DNA of 64,000 nucleotides from CBFFRJ01 sp051486985 (GTDB lineage Bacteria; Pseudomonadota; Gammaproteobacteria; Enterobacterales; Enterobacteriaceae), in contig NZ_JAHVDV010000006.1 of NCBI RefSeq assembly GCF_051486985.1, positions 1-64,000 of the forward strand, written 5' to 3'. Positions 1 through 7,205 of the stretch are shown one piece after another. A program made the position numbers and the translations under genes. The notes below the pieces were generated by a model, which searched no databases, was not told where the DNA came from, and worked only from the letters and a program-made list of their open reading frames with translations. Position 1 is the stretch's first letter; every line of letters begins with the position of its first letter.

Positions 1-657
1 GAGAAGGGGCAACTGCTCTATGCCATCACGGATACGGTTGGACGCATTCAGGAACTGCTGACCGAAGATGGCACACTCGTCTGGCGGGGTAAGCAACAGT
101 TATGGGGCCGGGAGGAAGGCCGCCAGAAAGACGGTGCCCCCACCTGCCGTCTGCGCTTCCCCGGCCAGTACGACGATGACGAGTCGGGGTTGTTCTACAA
201 CCGCTTCCGGTACTATGATTGCGATACCGGGCAGTATCTGAGCGCGGACCCGGTGGGGTTATTGGGTGGGGTCAATCCGTACGGATACGTGGCTAATCCG
301 CTGAGGTGGATTGACCCGCTGGGGCTGTGTAAAAAGGATGCACCAAAACCTTTTAAAGCATCACTTAACAGTATTGAAACTATATTTAAAGATCCAATGG
401 TTTTAAAAGGGCATACACCAGAATCTTTATTAGGGGAATTAGGTAGCGTACCTATTGGTTGGATCTCGGGAGAAATGAGAAAATCTCGTAGCGCGGGAGG
501 TTTTACTCTTCGTGAACTGAACACTAGAAGTACTGATGTAACTGACAGATATATTCAATATCATCCAGGTTCATCAAGACATTATAATGGAGCACCTTAT
601 TGGAAGGTCTCGTCTGGCTCTAAAGGAACTGTAAGGTTTCCGGTTGAAGGGAATTAA
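1..657 (+). CDS. Rhs family polymorphic toxin, C-terminal part (5' end outside window)
   Basis: The frame is open from base 1 and runs into the tip without a stop, so this is the 3' end of a large Rhs gene starting left of the window. The first ~110 codons are typical GC-rich Rhs core (YAITDTVGRIQELL, GLFYNRFRYYD, GQYLSADPVGLLGG), ending at the conserved PLGL boundary near base 327. After it the DNA becomes AT-rich and encodes a ~108-residue tip containing YIQYHPGSSRHYNG and PYWKVSSG. The His/Arg/Tyr and KVSSG pattern resembles BECR-type RNase toxin tips, but that is inference. Rhs proteins are usually exported by type VI secretion. This is the only tip here still joined to continuous core, so it is probably the expressed one. 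Confidence 0.85.
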   Translation, partial: EKGQLLYAITDTVGRIQELLTEDGTLVWRGKQQLWGREEGRQKDGAPTCRLRFPGQYDDDESGLFYNRFRYYDCDTGQYLSADPVGLLGGVNPYGYVANPLRWIDPLGLCKKDAPKPFKASLNSIETIFKDPMVLKGHTPESLLGELGSVPIGWISGEMRKSRSAGGFTLRELNTRSTDVTDRYIQYHPGSSRHYNGAPYWKVSSGSKGTVRFPVEGN

Positions 658-658
658 C

Positions 659-1090
659 ATGATAGATATAAGGTCTGAAATAAAACCAGCTAACGGATTG
701 GGAGGAATTCTTCTTGGTGAGCCTTTGTTAAAATATGAATTTTTACTTAAAGGTAAATTTGTAAAATACAAACAGGATTCATTATTCTCTGTGAGATACT
801 TACTACCCGACTACCCCATAGAGATAGGAATTGATATTAGAAGCGGAATTATTTATAAGATATCCGCAATCAATGGGTACTTAGGATTATATAAGAACTT
901 AAGTGTCGGGTCGCCTATAAAAAAAATAGGGAGAGATTTTTTCTATGATGAATGTGACGAAGGTTTTGTTAGCAAAGAAGTACCAGGAATAATTATTGAA
1001 CCAGACATTGACGATCCTTTGCCTGACGAGTTAAAAACCGCTCATATCGGTGTCATTTCTGTATACGACCCTAAATTATTTAATTATTGA
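659..1090 (+). CDS. probable immunity protein of the first Rhs tip
   Basis: A 143-residue protein starting at the ATG one base after the Rhs stop codon; the in-frame TTG at 644 lies inside the Rhs gene and is less likely. It is AT-rich like the toxin tip. No signal peptide or membrane segment is visible, and I recognise no domain. The C-terminal half is acidic (IIEPDIDDPLPDE), as is common for cytosolic immunity proteins that cover a basic nuclease tip. The function is inferred from position alone: a small AT-rich gene directly behind an Rhs tip is normally the cognate immunity gene. Confidence 0.7.
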   Translation: MIDIRSEIKPANGLGGILLGEPLLKYEFLLKGKFVKYKQDSLFSVRYLLPDYPIEIGIDIRSGIIYKISAINGYLGLYKNLSVGSPIKKIGRDFFYDECDEGFVSKEVPGIIIEPDIDDPLPDELKTAHIGVISVYDPKLFNY

Positions 1091-1251
1091 AATTCTCAAT
1101 AATACCCTAAAGGATCTCTTTCAACTTATCGGCTTTTGCGTTAACTGGCACCCATTAAAAATTCTAGTATAAAGTAATGGAGCAGCGCTCAAAAAATAAT
1201 AAATAATCCTAACTAAATTCAACTAATCATTCTTATAACTTCAATACAAAC

Positions 1252-1677
1252 GAGTCGGGGTTGTTCTACAACCGCTTCCGGTACTATGATTGTGATACCG
1301 GGCAGTATCTGATCGCGGACCCGGTGGGTTTAGAGGGAGGTATAAACTTCTATGCCTATACGCCAAATCCTCACTCTTGGATCGATCCGCTTGGTTCTAC
1401 TGGCTGGCAAATCGATGGAGATAGGCCGACAGCTATATTGCAAGGTAGGCCTTTCAAAGAAAAATATTATAAAGATGGAAAAACAGGATTATGGTGGTCA
1501 AAAGATACAACCGGACATGGTGGTTCAGCCTATAAAATTTACACAGAAAATTCCACATCCCTGGAATGGATCGCAGATGCTGATAAAGATGGCCAGTTCA
1601 TGCCAGATAAGCATAAAGGTGATACAGGGAAAAACATTGCCAAGAAGGATTGTAAAAGCATATCTGTCAAGAAATAG
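1252..1677 (+). pseudogene. orphan Rhs tip with short core fragment (cassette 2)
   Basis: Bases 1252-1395 repeat the Rhs core end (ESGLFYNRFRYYD through WIDPLG) with changes near the boundary (GLEGGINFYAYTPNPHSW). A ~94-residue AT-rich tip follows, containing GLWWSKDTTGHGGSAYKIY and EWIADADKDG. The reading frame closes upstream at the TAA at 1210, and no ATG with a ribosome site lies between, so the fragment is probably not translated as it stands. It could be switched on by recombination of its core end with the expressed rhs gene. The Lys/Trp/His-rich tip recalls nuclease tips seen in other polymorphic toxins, but I cannot name the family. Confidence 0.75.
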
Positions 1678-1685
1678 GGTTGCTT

Positions 1686-2093
1686 ATGATTAATTCACCT
1701 GAAGAGTTTATAGAATTAAGAAATAGTGATACTTTCGTCAAATACAATAGAGCCAGCACAGAGGAAGCACCCATTTCGGTATGGAATGAAATCATTGCAA
1801 AAAATCCAGAAATGAGAGTTTGGGTGGCAAGGAATAGAACTATTCCTAGAGAAATAATAGGTCGTCTTTCAAAAGATAACGATCCTTTAGTACGGGATGC
1901 AATCTGCTCTAAATACCCACTTGACATAGATATATATCTTTTATTTTCTAGAGATTTAGATGAGGGTATTAGAACAAGATTAACATATAACAAAGGGTTA
2001 CCTCTCGCTATTTTAAAAGAGATGTCTGAAAACGATCCTAGCGATTTTGTAAGATCTCAATCCTTGGATAAGTATAACCAACGGGTATCTTGA
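1686..2093 (+). CDS. probable HEAT-like immunity protein (cassette 2)
   Basis: A 135-residue protein; the ATG at 1686 lies 9 bases after the orphan tip's stop, while the TTG at 1680 is a poorer start. The sequence shows short helical repeats with recurring pairs such as NPEMRVWVARN, DPLVRDAIC and DPSDFVRSQ, about 25-30 residues apart. This is the pattern of HEAT/variant leucine-rich repeats, which appear in some immunity proteins. No signal peptide or membrane segment is visible. A stem-loop terminator follows directly. The partner is inferred to be the tip encoded immediately upstream. Confidence 0.65.
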   Translation: MINSPEEFIELRNSDTFVKYNRASTEEAPISVWNEIIAKNPEMRVWVARNRTIPREIIGRLSKDNDPLVRDAICSKYPLDIDIYLLFSRDLDEGIRTRLTYNKGLPLAILKEMSENDPSDFVRSQSLDKYNQRVS

Positions 2094-2100
2094 AATAGTA

Positions 2101-2140
2101 AAAAGCCGGGAGGAATATTAAATCTTCCCGGCTTATTTTT
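2101..2140 (+). terminator. rho-independent terminator closing cassette 2
   Basis: An inverted repeat AAGCCGGGAG / CTTCCCGGCTT with an AT-rich loop is followed by ATTTTT. It starts 7 bases after the immunity stop codon. A near-identical terminator lies at 4881-4920 behind the last immunity gene. Confidence 0.8.
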
Positions 2141-2174
2141 CTTTACCCGCCGCTGTTCAGCCCACTAAACAACC
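2101..2174 (+). repeat. cassette-end repeat, copy A
   Basis: About 74 bases comprising the terminator stem-loop, a CGCCG(C)-(T)GTTC block and CCACTAAACAACC. It matches 4881-4955 with a few substitutions. In copy A, Rhs core sequence (CGCTTCCGGTAC) starts directly after the repeat. In copy B the SymE-like remnant follows. The repeat therefore marks the original 3' end of an rhs/immunity unit. Confidence 0.7.
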
Positions 2175-2175
2175 A

Positions 2176-2599
2176 CCGCTTCCGGTACTATGATTGCGAT
2201 ACCGGGCAGTATCTGAGCGCGGACCCGGTGGGGTTATTGGGTGGGGTCAATCCGTACGGGTATGTGACAAATCCGCTGAGGTGGATTGACCCGCTGGGGT
2301 TGGTTTGTGTATGTATTCAGCCAGGTGGCAAAACCCCATATGATCGTATATTTACAGAGCATGGAGCGATAAGAGCGAATGAGCGTAATTTCACTTCCGA
2401 CTTAGTTGATAGTATCATAAATAATAACAAAGCGAAAAGGGTTAAAGAAATTGATAAACAAACAGGCAAACCTGTCTGGCGCTATCAAGATAAACGAGGA
2501 AATACAATCATTACGGATGAATATACAAAAAAAATTATAACTGTATATTCTCACCCCAAAGGCACGAATGATGGTTCTTACATTCCGAAACAGAGGTGA
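2176..2599 (+). pseudogene. orphan Rhs tip, DUF4258-like (cassette 3)
   Basis: The core scrap begins mid-codon-block at RFRYYD (2177) and runs to PLGL. A ~98-residue tip follows with EHGAIRANERNFTSD, a Trp-Arg-Tyr block and a C-terminal IITVYSHPKG. The order HGxxRxxER, then a basic middle, then a beta-strand 'kIiTVy' matches the DUF4258/RelE-like (BECR) pattern of RNase toxins; this is family knowledge applied by eye. The only starts in frame are GTG codons within the core scrap (e.g. 2228), with no clear ribosome site, so it is probably silent. The immunity gene follows 3 bases after the stop. Confidence 0.72.
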
Positions 2600-2602
2600 A
2601 AC

Positions 2603-2935
2603 ATGTTTTGTGAAAAAATTAAAAATATAAATCTTATAACCGATCCAGGCATTTATTTTGAGATAAATGATTTCTTTTCATCTCAAAGTGATATTAATAA
2701 TGTGGATATTGAAATAAATGAGAATGCATATATTGTTACATTTTCGATCGCCAAGAATAACATGCCAAAGTTGAAAAATATATTAACCACATTTGTTTCT
2801 TTCATTCAACACCCTCATCTAACTTGCTATACACGAACTATTGTTAATGAAAATATAACATATGAATTAATCACAGCCGACGAGGAATTAAATGGGTTTT
2901 ATTGCGAACTAAACATCAAGGTTGAAAAAGTATAA
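2603..2935 (+). CDS. probable immunity protein (cassette 3)
   Basis: A 110-residue AT-rich protein starting 3 bases after the DUF4258-like tip, with GAGG (2595-2598) as the likely ribosome site inside the tip's last codons. Acidic residues are spread through the first half (EINDFFSSQSD, NNVDIEINE). No membrane segment or known domain is visible. The immunity role is inferred from position and size. Confidence 0.65.
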   Translation: MFCEKIKNINLITDPGIYFEINDFFSSQSDINNVDIEINENAYIVTFSIAKNNMPKLKNILTTFVSFIQHPHLTCYTRTIVNENITYELITADEELNGFYCELNIKVEKV

Positions 2936-3161
2936 GTAATCAGAACTATCTAAAGAGAAAAGCGAAAACGTTTAGCGTAATAATTCCCAAGATGAAAATA
3001 GAGCAGGAGTAGAATTCTCACCTATCCCTTCGGATACGTCGGAAACGATTAGCGACCCGCTGACAACAACAGTAATGCCCGTACGGCGGGAATCTCCCAA
3101 GCAAGACCCAACCAAGTCAATGGAAATGATTAGTGTATATATTTATTGGAACAGTGTAAAA

Positions 3162-3679
3162 GGCACGCTACGAGAAGGGGCAACTGCTTTATGCCATCAC
3201 GGATACGGTGGGACGCATTCAGGAACTGCTGACCGAAGATGGCACCCTCGTCTGGCGGGGTAAGCAACAGTTATGGGGCCGGGAGGAAGGCCGCCAGAAA
3301 GACGGTGCCCCAATCCGTACGGGTATGTGACAAATCCGCTGAAGTGGATTGATCCGCTGGGGTTGACTAAAATTTTAACTGAGGGCTCAGTTTATCGGAT
3401 GGGAAGTGGTACTGATTCAAATTTAACGCCACGTCCCGGTAAAGATACAAATACAGGATATCAACAACTATCGAAAAACCAAATGGGAAATATCAAACGC
3501 TTAACGTAAAAGTTCTCAATGAGAAAGGATTAGATATAGTTCAGGATGGTAAAAATCATGCTTCGGAAAGACCCGCAAACGATCCCGATATGTCAAAACT
3601 GAGAAAATGGGCTGAAACCCGTGGCACGGATAGAATATCGCCATTTACAAGGACAATAAAAGATTCATGTGGAGCCTAG
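3162..3679 (+). pseudogene. decayed Rhs tip with core deletion and frameshift (cassette 4)
   Basis: Bases 3162-3310 repeat the Rhs core block also seen at 1-150 (YEKGQLLYAITD to GREEGRQKDGAP). At about 3311 the sequence jumps to NPYGYVTNPLKWIDPLGL, skipping about 130 bases of core present at 142-270, and the frame changes. The tip (TKILTEGSVYRMGSG...RPGKDTNTG) then loses frame near 3457: continuing in another frame gives ISTTIEKPNGKYQT, VQDGKNHASERP and RISPFTRTIKDS before TAG at 3677-3679. A one-base loss restores this reading, so the toxin is broken twice. The tip family is not recognised. Confidence 0.75.
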
Positions 3680-3685
3680 TTTTAT

Positions 3686-4024
3686 ATGAACATACTTATT
3701 TTCAAAGAATTATGCACTTTGAAAGAAAAATGCAAACATCATTTCATTAAATCTATATCGATCGAGGTTAAAAATATAGATTCAAACTCAAAATTTTATT
3801 TTAGCATATTGATCACCGATACTTTAAAAGATGACATTGCATATGATGAGATAGTTATTGAAATATCATCAAGAGATGGAATAATTTATCACGCAGACCT
3901 TTCAGACTCATCAGGTTACATTTATATAGAAAAAAATAATATAGTCAATAAACACTTGCTGACTGATTTTGTTAGAAGGGCAGAAGAACAATTTGCCAAT
4001 ATTCAAAAGATATTAACAAAGTAA
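3686..4024 (+). CDS. probable immunity protein kept behind a broken toxin (cassette 4)
   Basis: A 112-residue intact AT-rich ORF starting 6 bases after the inferred stop of the frameshifted tip. It has mixed beta/alpha character (FYFSILITDTL, EIVIEISSRDG, YIYIEKNN) and no signal peptide or transmembrane stretch. I recognise no domain. The reading frame is intact although its presumed toxin is not, as expected if immunity is still useful against kin that carry the intact toxin. Confidence 0.6.
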   Translation: MNILIFKELCTLKEKCKHHFIKSISIEVKNIDSNSKFYFSILITDTLKDDIAYDEIVIEISSRDGIIYHADLSDSSGYIYIEKNNIVNKHLLTDFVRRAEEQFANIQKILTK

Positions 4025-4104
4025 AACGTCATTTCCCTGCCAAGTTATGAAAGCACCTGCCGGAACACCAGACCTGGCAGTGCACGAACCGGGGCAAACC
4101 CGGT

Positions 4105-4502
4105 ATGGACTTTCACTGGAACGGCGACCAGATGGTGGAAGAAATCCCGGTCACCCCGGACGGTACGCCGGACCATCAAAACACCATCCGCTGGATATAC
4201 GAGCCGGGCAGCTTTACGCCACTGGCACGCTACGAAAAAGGACAAAAAATCGGCTGCCTGAAGGCAAAAACGGTGACACGGGTCCAAAAAATGGTATTTT
4301 AAATAAGACAAATCCAGAAACAGGCACATTACAGCAATCCAGACGATACGATGAGAATGGGAAGCCTGTTAAAGATATTGATTATGGACATGATCATGGC
4401 GCAGGAGATCCTCATGCACATGATTGGTCATATTCATCACCAAAAGCACCTAATAAAACAAGAGGTCCAGGAAGACCATTAGATCCAGGAGAATCAATAT
4501 AA
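4105..4502 (+). pseudogene. orphan Rhs tip with core scrap (cassette 5)
   Basis: Bases 4105-4250 carry an Rhs core block in one frame (HWNGDQMVEEIPV, NTIRWIYEPGSFTPLARYEKGQ). At the junction the AT-rich tip reads in another frame: RLPEGKNGDTGPKNG, YDENGKPVKDIDYGHDHG, HAHDWSY and RGPGRPLDPGESI, ending at TAA 4500-4502. The tip's HDHG / HxHDW histidines recur in polymorphic-toxin C-termini and may bind metal, but the family is not named here. The frame break between core and tip means it is not expressed as a fusion. Confidence 0.72.
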
Positions 4503-4828
4503 TGTGTAATGTGGATCTACATGATGCCATTATTACTGGTGTCAAATCTAGGAATGAAGGTAACAATCTGATAATTAGCGTTAAAACAGAGGCAGGAGCA
4601 TCTTACGAAGTCATATTCAGTAATATATATGACTGGGTGCTTACGCCATTCGAAAACCAAAACATTATATTTTCCATAGAAAAATACACAGTAATTCCTA
4701 AGTGGGTATCGGATGAATACGGACTCATGGATAATATACCTAGTGGAGTGTTTATTTTTGTCATAAATTCTAGTTGTGGAATGAATGGTTTTATATTTTC
4801 AAAGGAAATGAATATCAATAAATTATAG
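4502..4828 (+). CDS. probable immunity protein (cassette 5)
   Basis: A 108-residue protein whose ATG shares its first base with the last base of the tip's stop codon, a tight toxin/immunity coupling. It contains VDLHDAIITGVK followed by beta-rich segments (NNLIISVKTEAG, YEVIFSNIYDW) and no membrane segment. The immunity role is inferred from position. Confidence 0.65.
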   Translation: MCNVDLHDAIITGVKSRNEGNNLIISVKTEAGASYEVIFSNIYDWVLTPFENQNIIFSIEKYTVIPKWVSDEYGLMDNIPSGVFIFVINSSCGMNGFIFSKEMNINKL

Positions 4829-4880
4829 CGCATAAGGGATTTAATCTTAAGTTCGATATTTCTAAAATATTTGATAGAGT

Positions 4881-4955
4881 AAAAGCCGGGTAGGAAATTA
4901 ACTCTTCCCGGCTCATTTTTTATTTACTCGCCGCCGTTCGATCCACTAAACAACC
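4881..4955 (+). repeat. cassette-end repeat, copy B, including a terminator
   Basis: The stem GCCGGGTAGG / CTCTTCCCGGC followed by TTTTTTAT (4881-4922) is a rho-independent terminator. The block then repeats copy A (2101-2174) through CGCCGCCGTTC and CCACTAAACAACC. It closes the array of tips. Confidence 0.72.
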
Positions 4956-4961
4956 GCCCCC

Positions 4962-5130
4962 TTAACCCCCCTCCAGCACCTGATAAAGCTGTTCGCGCAG
5001 CGCCTGCACCTCGTCGCAGTCGGCGATCAGCACGATGCACCCCTGCGAAATCCGCACCGTCACGCCGCGCCCGGTGTCAAAGCCCGCCTCAGCCAGCCAG
5101 TCGCTCTTAAAGTGCAGGCCGGGTCTTTGT
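4962..5130 (-). pseudogene. SymE-like toxin remnant (C-terminal end only)
   Basis: Read on the minus strand, the last ~55 codons encode LHFKSDWLAEAGFDTGRG, VTVRISQGCIVLIA and a short helical tail, ending at TAA (4962-4964). The 'W-L-x-x-A-G-F-x-T-G ... V-x-V-x-x-G-C-I-V-L' pattern is the SymE/AbrB-like fold of type I toxin-antitoxin proteins, often found beside rhs loci. The upstream part of the frame is the antisense of an Rhs core fragment, so the real 5' end is lost. The exact breakpoint near 5130 is uncertain. Confidence 0.6.
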
Positions 5131-5135
5131 GAGTA

Positions 5136-5489
5136 ACAGGCCAGCCGGGTTCGGTGGAAACCCTCAACGGCAGGCGGACTGCGTACCGTTACGATGCGCA
5201 GCAGGATTATGTCGCACAGCGCACCACTGCCGGTATCACGGAGCATTTCAGCCGTGGTCTGATGGGGGAGCTGAAAGCGTGGCAGATAGCAGACCATGCC
5301 CCGCTGAACTTTGAACACGACCTGCGCGGTCAGGAAATCCGCCGGGCCAGCGCCGCCGGGTTTGACCAGCGGCAGGGCCGGACGCAGACCGGGCTGGAAA
5401 CACCGGACGGCGATCGATGGGAGTACAGGTACGACCCGTTCGGGCTGCGTAAAACAGTAGACCGCCGTAAACGTCACTATCCAGAATGA
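5136..5489 (+). pseudogene. Rhs core fragment
   Basis: An in-frame piece of Rhs core from further upstream in a normal rhs gene: YD-type repeats such as RRTAYRYDAQQD, GITEHFSRGLMGEL, NFEHDLRGQEIRR and WEYRYDPFGLRK. It is GC-rich like other Rhs cores and ends at TGA (5487-5489) after KTVDRRKRHYPE. It is joined to the SymE-like remnant on the other strand, so at least one rearrangement happened here. No tip is attached. Confidence 0.75.
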
Positions 5490-5711
5490 ACAACCACACC
5501 AGGCCACGACACTCACAAAAGCAACCAAGTAGTCGACGTTATTACCTTAATAAGTCTTACTTCCTGATTTAACAAAAGTATACAGCCACTTAACGGCAAA
5601 GACGCTTCACGTAAAAGGAGTCTGATTTCACGAGCCCGCTCTATAATTTAAGGGTGTTGCATTCCGGCCAACAGCAGTCTGCTCGACACTGCATTCCCCT
5701 CCCCTTTGGCC
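5490..5711. other. intergenic stretch, no gene seen
   Basis: This is the spacer between the Rhs graveyard and the sigma-28 promoter. I see no convincing coding frame, tRNA or repeat. Confidence 0.5.
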
Positions 5712-5738
5712 TAAAGTTTTTGCTGACAGCGCCGATAA
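5712..5738 (+). promoter_or_regulatory. sigma-28 (FliA) flagellar promoter
   Basis: TAAAGTTT (5712-5719), an 11-base spacer and GCCGATAA (5731-5738) match the enterobacterial FliA consensus at every position. It lies 58 bases upstream of the start codon of the small YjfB-type gene. Confidence 0.9.
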
Positions 5739-5795
5739 TTCAGTGAGGCTCTGTCCTCACGCTGTTAATTTTTTCTTAACAACAGGATGATCGAA

Positions 5796-5984
5796 ATGGA
5801 TAGCTCGCAGATCGTATCATTATCAACCAGTCTTAATTCCTACCAGCTTAACAGTCAGGTAAGTACGCTGGTTCTGAGAAAAGCACTGGACGCACAGGAG
5901 TCGGCCGCCGTTGATCTCATCAACCAGATCCCGCAGTTGCCTTCAAATCCGGCTATTGGTCGTAATATCAATACTACCGCCTAG
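5796..5984 (+). CDS. YjfB-type putative motility protein
   Basis: A 62-residue protein. The ATG at 5796 is preferred to the ATG at 5787 because AGGA (5784-5787) is correctly spaced only from the former. The sequence is Ser/Asn/Gln-rich, with a helical middle (STLVLRKALDAQESAAVDLINQIPQ) and a P-x-x-G-x-N-I-N end, matching the YjfB 'putative motility protein' family (PF14070) by eye. The biochemical role of the family is unknown. A perfect FliA promoter upstream places it in the late flagellar regulon, and a terminator closes it as a single-gene unit. Confidence 0.75.
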   Translation: MDSSQIVSLSTSLNSYQLNSQVSTLVLRKALDAQESAAVDLINQIPQLPSNPAIGRNINTTA

Positions 5985-6046
5985 TCAGGCTTGCCCGATG
6001 GCGCGCAACATCTGATGATTTGAACCCTCTGGCAAAACATGACAGC

Positions 6047-6077
6047 AAGCCCGCCGTTAATCTCAGCGGGCTTTTTT
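6047..6077 (+). terminator. rho-independent terminator of the YjfB-type gene
   Basis: Stem AAGCCCGC / GCGGGCTT, then a run of T to 6077. The T-run is on the plus strand side, so it serves the small motility gene rather than erfK. Confidence 0.85.
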
Positions 6078-6086
6078 GTGCCCTGC

Positions 6087-7025
6087 TTACAGCAGGCGGG
6101 AAGATGTGGCGGGCAGGCTCAAATTCACCGGCATGCCGGAACGGCGTTCCAGCACGTCATTCGCCTGATTGAGGTCAACATCGTCAGCGTTAATCACAGC
6201 ACGTACTGCCGGTGTTATCGACAACGGAACTTTCTTATCTGATTCAAACTCTGCACGATTGCGTGACAAAGGTTCATGGACCTCCACCCAACGACTGCCA
6301 TCGGGTTCAACGGTTGCCTTCACCGACTGATCGATAATCTGCACCCGTGTGCCTACCGGGACATTATCAAACAGATATTTTATGTCTTTAGCCCGTAAAC
6401 GTATGCAGCCCTGACTGACGCGCAGCCCGATACCAAAGTCAGCATTGGTTCCATGAATAGCATAGAGCCGGCCAATATAAATAGCATAGAGTCCCATCGG
6501 ATTATCCGGTCCGGCAGGCACCATCGCAGGCAACGTAATTCCCTGTTTCGCATACTCACGACGCGTGTTAGGGGTCGGTGACCAGGTTGGCCCTTGCTGT
6601 TTACGCTCGACGGTCGTCACCCAGTTGCGCGGGGTTTCACGCCCGGCCTGACCGATACCAATCGGCAGTACCTCGACCGTGTTTCCCCCTTTCGGGTAGT
6701 AATAAAGACGCATTTCCGCCACGTTGATCACAATGCCTTCACGCACCGTGGCCGGCAGAATAAGTTGCTGCGGGATGGTCAACTGCGTTCCGGCTTTAGG
6801 CAGAAAAGGATCTACTCCGGGATTGGCCTCCAGCATATTGCTCAACCCCTGTCCGTACTGCGCCGCAAAAGCTTCAAGGGGCTGAATGTTTCCAGCAGGA
6901 ACAGTAATAACCTGCGTGCTTCCCACCAGTCGGCTCCCTTCCGGCGGAAGCGGGTAGCTTACGGCCAGCGCACTCTGACTGGCGAACAGAATAAAAAGTC
7001 CATAAAACAGTTTCATACGACGCAT
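6087..7025 (-). CDS. erfK: L,D-transpeptidase ErfK (LdtA)
   Basis: A 312-residue periplasmic enzyme of the YkuD family that anchors Braun lipoprotein to peptidoglycan (a family role shared with YbiS, YcfS and YnhG). A signal peptide spans residues ~1-21 (hydrophobic LFYGLFILFA, then SALA). A LysM-like segment follows (~38-85), and then the YkuD domain with HGTN (His191) and SQGCIRL (catalytic Cys207). Length and sequence match E. coli ErfK closely. The start at 7025 has AAAGGAAATC just upstream. In E. coli the gene sits next to cobT; here a ~17 kb block separates them. Confidence 0.95.
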   Translation of the reverse strand: MRRMKLFYGLFILFASQSALAVSYPLPPEGSRLVGSTQVITVPAGNIQPLEAFAAQYGQGLSNMLEANPGVDPFLPKAGTQLTIPQQLILPATVREGIVINVAEMRLYYYPKGGNTVEVLPIGIGQAGRETPRNWVTTVERKQQGPTWSPTPNTRREYAKQGITLPAMVPAGPDNPMGLYAIYIGRLYAIHGTNADFGIGLRVSQGCIRLRAKDIKYLFDNVPVGTRVQIIDQSVKATVEPDGSRWVEVHEPLSRNRAEFESDKKVPLSITPAVRAVINADDVDLNQANDVLERRSGMPVNLSLPATSSRLL

Positions 7026-7185
7026 GATTTCCTTTCCTCAGACGCGACGGGCGTAACCTAAGCATAGCGGTTTTTACTTATTTTCTCGCTTAACCGTATA
7101 AGTAGCGGTTTTAGCCGGTGCCAGCATGGCATTGAACTACGCCCCTTGCGTGCAGTTTCAATCCAGCGTAGGCTTACAGCCAATT

Positions 7186-7201
7186 AAAACCGATCGGTCT
7201 A
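7186..7201. promoter_or_regulatory. candidate TetR-type operator
   Basis: AAAACCGATCGGTCTA contains the perfect 10-base palindrome ACCGATCGGT and one full TAGACC half-site on the minus strand. It resembles the NemR-type box TAGACC-N4-GGTCTA and lies 4 bases before the tetR start, so autorepression is likely. Confidence 0.6.
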
Positions 7202-7205
7202 AATT

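Noticed and set aside
4962..5528. A 188-codon minus-strand frame as one intact gene
   Set aside because: Only the last ~55 codons look like SymE; the rest is the antisense of a clear Rhs core fragment.
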